64,000 nt of DNA from Benincasa hispida (lineage: Eukaryota; Streptophyta; Magnoliopsida; Cucurbitales; Cucurbitaceae). The notes beneath the pieces were generated by a model. That model was not told the DNA's origin and made no database searches. It saw only the letters and a program-made list of their open reading frames with translations. Of the stretch, positions 57,010-64,000 are shown in pieces (the first letter of the stretch is position 1; each line of letters begins with the position of its first letter). The position numbers and the translations under genes are program-made. The stretch spans positions 27,497,418 to 27,561,417 of the forward strand of contig NC_052352.1 in assembly GCF_009727055.1 (NCBI RefSeq), read 5' to 3'.

Positions 57010-59034
57010 TGTGAGGATGAAAATTAATCTTCTAGCATAGGGACAAGGTGAATATGTATCATACAAGGATACGAATGGAGTGTTATGTTGTGTTATGATT
57101 TGTATCGCTTATACACACTACTGATGGATGAATGTAATACAAGCTCATGTTGCCATAAACTTGTAACGGTGAAAATGGAATGTTATCTTTATCTATTGCG
57201 CTGATGAATGAATGAATGATGCTTTATATGCGCTCACGTGATTTGCGATAAAGACATTTTATGCGATACTACATTCTAAGTGTATGAGTTGATAGTGATA
57301 TACTCGTAGTATGCGATGAAGTGGTGCGTGTCACAAGTTTCCTTACACTGAAACCAAGTATAATTCCAACACAAGTTTCTCAGAGTGATTCGAGGTCGAA
57401 CATGGGGATTGTTGTCGTTAAATGCGATACTTATGTGATACATGCGATCGGTTACAATAATGAATAAAGAATTTTTGGTTTGTACAGAAATATAAATTGC
57501 GTTAAAAGTAAAAATGCGTTGATAAAGTAAAATGCATTGTAAAGTAAAGATGCGTTGATAAAGTAAATTCCTAAACTGCTATGATACATGATACATGATA
57601 CAGGGGTCGAGGACTGGCTGTGAAGTTGAACAAAAGAATCGATGAATGCTATGGCAAGTCTTATGAATGAAGCAGAAAGAGAGAGTAAAAAGTAAAAACA
57701 TCGTAAGTTCGTCAATCGTGTTAAGGATGCAACTAAGGTTCCACTTTCCCTTGGCGTACATATTTCAGTGAACGGCCGCGTTCCCATACATCTATGGTGA
57801 AACTGAGATGAACGTGATGAACGCAAAGTTGTTTCCATCTCTAGAAATACTTATCGCTTTAGTTAACGCATTCTTCCAACCTTTTCTCGATAGGTGGAAT
57901 AACATCTTCACTTCTACTCTCACAGGTGAAGATGCCATCGAGCATGCTTTAGCTAAACTTAATTGATTCCTTGACACAGATTTACTCACTCGCTTAATTC
58001 TCGCTATTTACCCTCGGGATTAAGAACACATCATGGAGAAAATGGATGATAAATGTATGGAAAGAGACAGAGAGATGATAACGATGATGATGATAACATT
58101 TAATTCTAAAATTAAGCATTTGATACATGTTTGTGAATGAGAGATTAAAGAAGATGAACACAAAAGATGAATTAGAGAATAGAAACAAATACGAAAAGAG
58201 TGTCAACGTCTTGACACAGATCCCGATCGGAGACTTGTGCTTGTCGGCGTATGGATGTGGTGGAGAGGAAAGCTTCCTTCTCAGGCTTGCTTTCCCTGTA
58301 GAATTAACCTATTGCACAGAGCTTCAGCTTCGGGAGTCGAAAGAATTCTTTGCTCGAGGACTCACCTTTCAGCCTTGTCTCGTAGTTCTCTCGGATTTAC
58401 TCTGTAAGTCTCTTCAGAACAGCCTCTCTCTCTGTATCAATATATCTTTGTATCTGTTTCAGCGAATTTGAGGAAGCTACTTATAGACAAGACCTTGGCT
58501 CTTTGAAATTTTGGTCCCCACTGTCTAATTATGGTAATTCCTACAATGGCGTAATGAAAAATTCCTTTCTGTTCTACTGTCAATCCGTCAGAATTGCACA
58601 ATAAAAGCTGTACACTTGTCAAAATTGCCCACGAATGCGTTGCTCTTCACATCTTCGATCTATCGCTGCATGCGGTGCTGTTTTTTATTACAGTATGCGG
58701 TTGAAATGCATTAATCGCTAAAGCTCTTGATCGATTGTCGTATGCGCCATCATTGCATTAATCGTCTCTTTGTTCTTGATTGATGGGCGCATGCGATGTA
58801 TATGCGTTGTACATTTTGTCTTCGAGCCACTAACGCATGCGGTGACCTATTTTCTGCAAAACAGAGACTGAAACATTCTATTTCGCCATCGCAATGGTGT
58901 TAGTGGGTGCGTTTACGACATTTCATAATTTTTGTATTTCTTAGGCAATTCTATGCTATCGACGCAAATTTCCTCTCTTTTTCCGCAATATCTAAATAAA
59001 ACAACATAATAACTTGTATTTCTACAAGTTATCA
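57010..59034 (-). repeat. LTR B (5' LTR), Tat family 1 extended form
   Basis: 2025 bp, + strand ends TGTGAGGATG and TACAAGTTATCA. The stem-loop at its start is perfect: 10-bp arms around GAAA. The extension 57010-57161 includes TTGCCATAAACT, a relic of spacer and PBS. By eye it differs from LTR A at only a few percent of sites, so the insertion is fairly young. Confidence 0.88.
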
Positions 59035-60666
59035 ATGATCATGTAGTAAAAATTAAGCGATCGTCTATATGATGTTTAGATAAATATCAAGAAGCTAAAC
59101 GATCACTTAGGAAAAGGTAAATGATCATTTAGAATATTGCACACGAAGGTGTAATCGGTAAGTGATCGCTTAGTAATATCGTATATGTAAGCGATTGTGC
59201 AGGCACTATTGTATAGACACTAATTTTCAAAGCGATGACACTCTCTTTTCACAATGTCTGCGCATTCATGCTTAAACACCGTCAGCTTATTTATGCATCT
59301 CAAAATGATCTTTCAATACACTTATCCGTTTATTAGAGCAGAAGAGACGTCGTCCCATTTCCTTTATAACCGTCCAATGAATGTGGTCTCATCATATTCA
59401 TAATATACATAAAATTAAATATCATATATGAATTATAATATTTTCCTCCACTAGATATAAATCATATTTTAATCCAATTTCATCCAAATTAATGTATCTC
59501 ATACATAAAGTTAATTAATATCATATTTAATTAACTCGTTCAATTATATCAATATATAATCCAACTCCCTCTTATCAATTTGAACATTTCAAATTGACCC
59601 AAAAACTGACTCTCAATTTGTATCCAAGCTACCAAGGGGACCTTATGGACCTATGGCTCGAAGCTCCAACGGTACGTGAATAGCTGACTAAACTCTTTAG
59701 TCACGATATTCACCATCCATTAACTGCCAGGCATTCCACTAAAGACTGACAGTTCAACTCTTCTTTCCATAGATATATTTCTATGTCTATTGGATATAAC
59801 CAATCATCAGTATGATGACGCTTCATAAATGCTCGTAATTACAGGAAGCCAATTTACTATTTTGCCCCTATAATTACATCTTCCTCCTTAAGTACCACTG
59901 ATCCCTCTAATGAACAATACAATATAGTTCTACTATGTGTGAACACCTCTCGGGCCATGAGAAGGTGCGTGGTACCACATCGTTCAATCTATCTATTTAT
60001 TTACCCCTACTTTGGGGAAGAAGTGAACTCAATCTTGTGAAGCTAAGTTCCTAGCTCCCAAATCAGACGAATCCTCAAAATGGTAGGTTTGAGTCGGCGC
60101 TCTGGCCACTTGCACCCATGCAAATCAAAGGACCACCCTCAATGAAAGGAGTTCTCAACTCACTCAGGATTGAGGTCATTTTACCTATGGTTATCCTAGT
60201 GAAGTAAAGTCTCATTCATGAACGAAGTTATATGACAAAAGAATAACACTTCGAGATCAGGTCTTATACAAACTCTTTGTATAGGACGCCCCCGCTCGCA
60301 TATCCACTACACGAATGATCAGGATCAGACCATCTGTGACAAGTCACAATATTTATAACTATTCCACAAAGCGGGCCGCGTCCATAGTGTTATCAAGATA
60401 AGGTTTCCTTCCTATATCCACATACTATAGACTATTTTGGTTGTCACTTAAAACATGATCCACTTGTATGTCACTATATACATGCTTAAGTTACATAAAG
60501 ACAATCAGGGATATTAAGTTTATTGGTTTGTGGTAAAATAAAAAAACATCTAAATATGCAAAGTCAAGAAGTAAAGTAAATATCATATATATTATGCATC
60601 ACAAGTGTTCGTACAAAGTTATTTAGAAACTACGGAACACGAGACTTTACGGCACAAACCTCAATA

Positions 60667-61056
60667 ATCTGCTACTTGTCCTAAAGCGAAGTGGGGAGTG
60701 TAAGTAAACAGGTACAAAACAATAAACTAGGGCATAAAACCTCAGTGCAACAAAATCTCCCACTTGCCCTAGTCTAACTGCAGGTAGTCCCGTAGACCTA
60801 TGCTCTGAAGGTGACCCTCAAACACTGTAGTCGTGAGAGCCTTCGTAAATGGATCAGCAATGTTTTGCTTCGAGGGGATCTTCGTGATGATCACGTCTCC
60901 TCGATGCACTATCTCGCAGGTCAGATGATACTTTCGCTCTATGTGTTTGCCATGCCTATGACTCCTAGGCTCCTTGGAGTTTACCACAGCACCACTATTG
61001 TCACAATAGAGAGTGATGGGACTAGACATATTTGGAACAACTTCCAGCTCTGTCAA
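60667..61056 (-). pseudogene. Copia PPT and end of RNase H
   Basis: GGACAAGTAGCAGAT before the LTR is the PPT. The RNase H tail reads ITLYCDNSGAVVNSKEP (catalytic Asp), HIERKYHLTCEIVHRGDVII, KQNIADPFTKAL and VFEGHLQSIGLRDY, ending TAG at 60769. The frame is open back to 61056; a frameshift there separates it from the rest of RNase H. Confidence 0.87.
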
Positions 61057-61632
61057 GAACTTTCAAAGCCAGACGACCTCTTTAGCAGCTTCACAAACCG
61101 CTATGTACTCGGTCTCTATCGTGGAGTCAGCGATGCACCCCTGCTTAGTGCTCCGCCACACTACAGCCCCTCCATTAAGAGTAAATACTGACCCTAAAGT
61201 AGACTTTCGAGAGTAATTATCAGTCTGAAAGTTAGAATCCGTGTATTCAGTAAGGATCAAATCCCTAGACCCATATACAAGCATATAGTCCTTCATTCTC
61301 CGAAGATACTTGAGGATGTTCTTAACTGCGGTCTAATGACCTTGGTCTGTGTTAGACTGATACCTATTGACTATTCCCATAGCATAGCAGATGTCTGGCC
61401 TAGTGTAGAGCATCAAATACATTAAACTGCCAATGGCAGATGCATATGGGACCCGTCTCATGTCCTCAACCTTTTGAGGCGTCTTAGGACACATGTCCTT
61501 AGACAAAGTGACTCCATGCCTGAATGGTAATAGGCTCCTTTTTTAGTTCTACATAGAGTACTTGAGCAAGATTTTGTTAGTATACGATGCCTGAGATAAC
61601 GCTAGCACTTTGTTCTTACGATCCTAAAAGAT
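61057..61632 (-). pseudogene. Copia RT end and RNase H first half
   Basis: ILTEYTDSNFQTDNYSRKST contains the first catalytic Asp and ETEYIAVCEAAKEVVWL the Glu region (61063-61296). Upstream to 61632 the RT C-terminal segment is readable with stops at 61622 and 61545 and a stop in a GHxTAVKNIL-type motif at 61334. Confidence 0.84.
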
Positions 61633-62163
61633 CTATATACTCATAACAAACTGAGCCTCTCCCAAATCTTTCATTTGGAATTGGGTTGCCAACCAGTTCT
61701 TAATTACAGTCAGTAGACCTACATCATTCCCAATGAGTAGTATATCATCTACATACAATACTAAGAAAGCTACTGAACTGTTAACTATTTTCTTGTAAAC
61801 ACAAGGTTCATCAACATTTTGGTAAAAGCCATACGATTTGATCGTAACATCAAATCGAATATTCCAAGATCGAGACGCTTGTTTTAGCCCATAAATGGAC
61901 CGATTCAGTTTGCAAACCTTTTGCTCTTGACCTTGGGAAATGAATCCTTTGGGTTGCACCATGTAAATGGTCTCCTCAGGATTTCCATTCAGAAAAGCCA
62001 TCTTGACGTCCATTTGCCAAATCTCATAATTATAATAAGTTGCAATGGACAGGAGGATGCAAATTGACTTTAACATGGCAACAGGTGAGAAAGTATCCTC
62101 ATAGTCGACTTCCTCCACCTGGGTATAACCCTTTGCCACAAGTCGAGCCTTGAAGGTTTGCAT
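61633..62163 (-). pseudogene. Copia reverse transcriptase, uninterrupted core
   Basis: 176 codons without a stop: [36 protein letters not shown] (first catalytic Asp in [11 protein letters not shown]), [36 protein letters not shown], then [17 protein letters not shown] with YVDD at 61744-61755. All core RT residues are present. It is closed early by TAG at 61633. It lies inside the larger gag-pol of a copia element; the true start is far upstream, outside the window. Confidence 0.9.
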
Positions 62164-62924
62164 CTTCCCATCAGCACCACGTTTGCGCTTGTAGATCCAT
62201 TTACAACCTATAGATCTTACCCCATCAGGCTGATCTACAAGATCCTATACCGAGTTGAAGTACATCGACTCCATCTCAAGATTCATGGCTTTGACCGATT
62301 CATCCCAGTCAACATCCTCCATTGCCTTTTTATAGGACAACGGATCCTCAACGTCACCATCTGTCACCATAGCTAGGATTTCCATGAAACTCAGATAGCT
62401 ATCAGGTGGGACTGCGTCGAGGTTTTCTCAAATCTTGAGGTGGAACCGACTACCAGATGAACTATCATCAACAATTCTGGTTGATGAAGCAGGTTCTTCA
62501 ACAACTCTTGTTGAAGTTTCAGTAGTTTCTTTTGACAGCTCACTTAACACAACTTTACTACGTGGACTGTGCTCCTTGATATGATCCTCCTCTAGGAAAG
62601 TAGCGTTCGTGGAAACAAACACCTTGTTTTCGGATGGATCATAAAAGTAACCTCCTCGGTACCATTGGGGTAGCCTACAAAAAGGCATAACCTGGATCAT
62701 AATTCCAACTTCTTGGGATTTGCCTCAAGCACATGTGCTGGGCAACCCCATATGTAGAAGTGACGTAAACTAGCTTTACGCCTATTCCACAACTCTAGAG
62801 GTGTTCTTGAAATACTCTTAGAAGGAACATAGTTGAGAATATATACCGTAGTCTCCACTGCAAAACCCCAAAACAAGTTCGATAAGGAAGCGTAACTCAA
62901 CATTGAACGAACCTTGTCCAACAA
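62164..62924 (-). pseudogene. Copia integrase C-terminal part and linker to RT
   Basis: LLDKVRSMLSYASLSNLFWG, YILNYVPSKSISRTPLELW and FYIWGCPAHVLEANPKK give the integrase end. A frameshift near 62697 leads to RGGYFYDPSENKVFVSTNAT and FLEEDHIKEHSPRSKVVLSE. The acidic, Thr/Ser-rich linker reaches RT at about 62250. Confidence 0.86.
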
Positions 62925-63353
62925 GATTTTGTTTCTCCTCTCTGTTACACCATTTTGCTGAGGTGTACTCGGTGCTGAGAGTTGGAAAACGATTCCATGT
63001 TCTAATAAATAGTCCTAGAACTCAGAATCCAAAAACTCTCCACCTTGATCTGATTGAAGTGTTTTTATTCGTCTATCCAAAGTATTCTCAACTTCGGTCT
63101 TAAATAATTTAAACTTTTCAAAAGATTCAGACTTTCGTTGCATCAGATAGACATACCCATATCTCGAGTAATCATCAGTAAAACTGATAAAGTACTCATA
63201 ACCCCCTTAAGCTCACACATTCATAGGACCTCAAAGGTCAGAATGTATTAATTCAAGAGGCTCTTTGGCTCGATAACCTTTTCCAATAAAAGGTTTTTTA
63301 GTCATCTTACCTTTAAGGCAAGATTCGCACACTGGTAAAGAATTTTCCTCTAA
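62925..63353 (-). pseudogene. Copia integrase core
   Basis: CESCLKGKMTKKPF is the zinc-binding CXXC end. HSDL precedes a stop (first catalytic Asp), FTDDYSRYGYVYLM follows, LQSDQGGEFLDSEF carries the second Asp, and TPQQNGVTERRN the Glu. Single in-frame stops near 63210-63220 and 63015, otherwise well kept. Confidence 0.84.
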
Positions 63354-64000
63354 CTAGCTTAAAAGGTCATTCTTCACCAATCTCTCAATCCTATTAAGAT
63401 TGATGTGCCCTAATCGAAGGTGCCAAAGTTGGGCATTTTCTTTTGGAGAAACTTGTTGCCGTTTAGATTGAGTTACGGCAGATTTAAACATCTCTATGTT
63501 ATGGAAGGAACTTAAGGCTAAGGGTCTTAGCACATACAAGTTATTTTCTAGTTTAGCTGTACAAATTTCAACACCATCCTTATGAATAAACGCTTTATTC
63601 AATTTAAAAGAAAGAGTGTAATTATATTGTAACAGACATTTTACAGAAATAAGGAATCCTTTTTAGTTCAGGAACTACAAAGATATCTTTTAATATAAGA
63701 GACCTATTCTGTAAAGTTAACTGGATACCTCCCACCGCCACAGTTGAGATGACGTGGTCTGAATGATCAACTCTGCAATCAGTTGTGTTAGAATAGTCTT
63801 CAAATCGTTCATTTGAAAAAATTGAAACCCTTCTTATTGGATGATCATGATACTTCCCAAAAATCGAATCTCAAAAGGTACTGAGTTGGAATCCCATTCT
63901 AACTAAGGATTCTTATGGTTCCAGAGAATCCAGCTACAGGAGAACCAAGAACGGAAAGCTTTCCCCCCTTTTCGCCTGCCTCTTTTGGTCTTAAGAAATG
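63354..64000 (-). pseudogene. Copia pre-integrase domain and end of protease region
   Basis: NAQLWHLRLGHINLNRI is the HHCC-type pre-integrase motif (63354-63602, open frame). Upstream, FIHKDGVEICTAKLENNLYV leads back into frames broken near 63610-63640. Near 63690-63770 a segment like VGGIQLTLQNRSLILKDIFV resembles the beta-rich spacer between protease and integrase. The protease active site is beyond the window edge. Confidence 0.8.

Larger units (their letters stand above)
46435..59034 (-). mobile_element. Non-autonomous Athila/Tat element with gag and a second ORF, no pol
   Basis: Two LTRs of 2024 and 2025 bp, TG to CA, flanked by ACGAT (46430-46434) and ATGAT (59035-59039). In element order: LTR B, tRNA-Asp-type PBS (56985-57003), short leader, gag N-part (56459-56891), an inserted family-1 LTR C with its own PBS (54540-56458), gag C-part (53488-54539), repeat region, promoter-like box (52583-52615), ORF2 (49622-52447), 3' region with PPT-like tracts, PPT, LTR A. 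No protease, RT, RNase H or integrase is visible. It would depend on the polymerase of a relative such as the one at 1-5806. Confidence 0.85.
45975..60666 (-). repeat. Copia 3' LTR split by the Athila/Tat insertion
   Basis: The two pieces are 45975-46434 and 59040-60666 (2087 bp together). The left one starts TGAAGGAACTCTTA, like the LTR end at 30476. The right one ends CCTCAATA (minus strand TATTGAGG; TG decayed to TA). Both pieces near the break carry AACGATCGTGTAG-type words, so the insertion hit the CGAT cluster. Confidence 0.84.
45975..64000 (-). mobile_element. Copia element, minus strand, 3' part, with nested Athila/Tat element
   Basis: 3' LTR (45975-60666, interrupted) followed on the minus strand by PPT, RNase H, RT, integrase and pre-integrase regions to the window edge. 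The 5' LTR, gag and protease are outside. The polymerase has few frameshifts, and the RT has an uninterrupted YVDD frame, so it is younger than the copia at 32609. Confidence 0.87.

Overview
This window is nuclear plant DNA made almost entirely of nested and broken LTR retrotransposons. I find no intact host gene, tRNA, rRNA or CRISPR array. The organism looks like a eudicot. A cucurbit is my best guess, because the UBN2-type Ty1/copia gag and the Athila-type gag resemble what I remember of melon-group retroelement proteins; this is recall, not a search. The density of nested, stop-riddled elements fits pericentromeric or other gene-poor heterochromatin.

Layout. 1-5806: 3' half of a + strand Athila/Tat Ty3 element (RT end, RNase H, integrase, long 3' noncoding region, PPT, 3' LTR). 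5807-9601: remains of a + strand copia element (leader, broken gag, LTR piece, last pol codons, start of the 3' LTR). 9602-20476: unclassified DNA carrying several solo LTRs with target-site duplications (TSDs): 9985-11652 (TTGGT), 12506-18099 (CAAAT/AAAAT, itself holding 12953-14920 with GGTGA and 16282-17957 with GTATT/GTATC) and 18312-20246 (TTGAG/TTTAG). The short unclassified pieces 18100-18311 and 20247-20476 are interrupted parts of the same host DNA. 20477-30243: a truncated Tat LTR, a + strand copia 5' LTR with tRNA-Met PBS, then a compound minus-strand Athila/Tat array with three LTRs. 30244-32608: minus-strand copia LTR with PBS, abutting the integrase of an opposite-strand copia. 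32609-45950: that + strand copia, split by a 7.8-kb minus-strand chromovirus of the Tekay/Del type (34776-42550, TSD CCGGG/CTGGG) and by a Tat-type LTR (43826-45333, GTTAT). 45975-64000: minus-strand copia running off the right edge, its 3' LTR split by a 12.6-kb Athila/Tat element (46435-59034, ACGAT/ATGAT).

The most interesting unit is 46435-59034. It keeps gag and a second ORF (49622-52447), and has its own promoter-like box and poly(A) signal around that ORF, but I see no polymerase. Its LTRs have grown by about 152 bp and enclose a relic of the ancestral primer binding site. The Athila/Tat families here share three noncoding features: a stem-loop at the first bases of the LTR, mostly with a GAAA loop; a second PPT-like tract 0.65-1.15 kb upstream of the real one; and paired 3' modules around a GCATGACA core.

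One stretch is not biology: 50214-50251 is a Tn5/Nextera mosaic-end junction flanked by a 41-bp direct duplication. It creates false ORFs.
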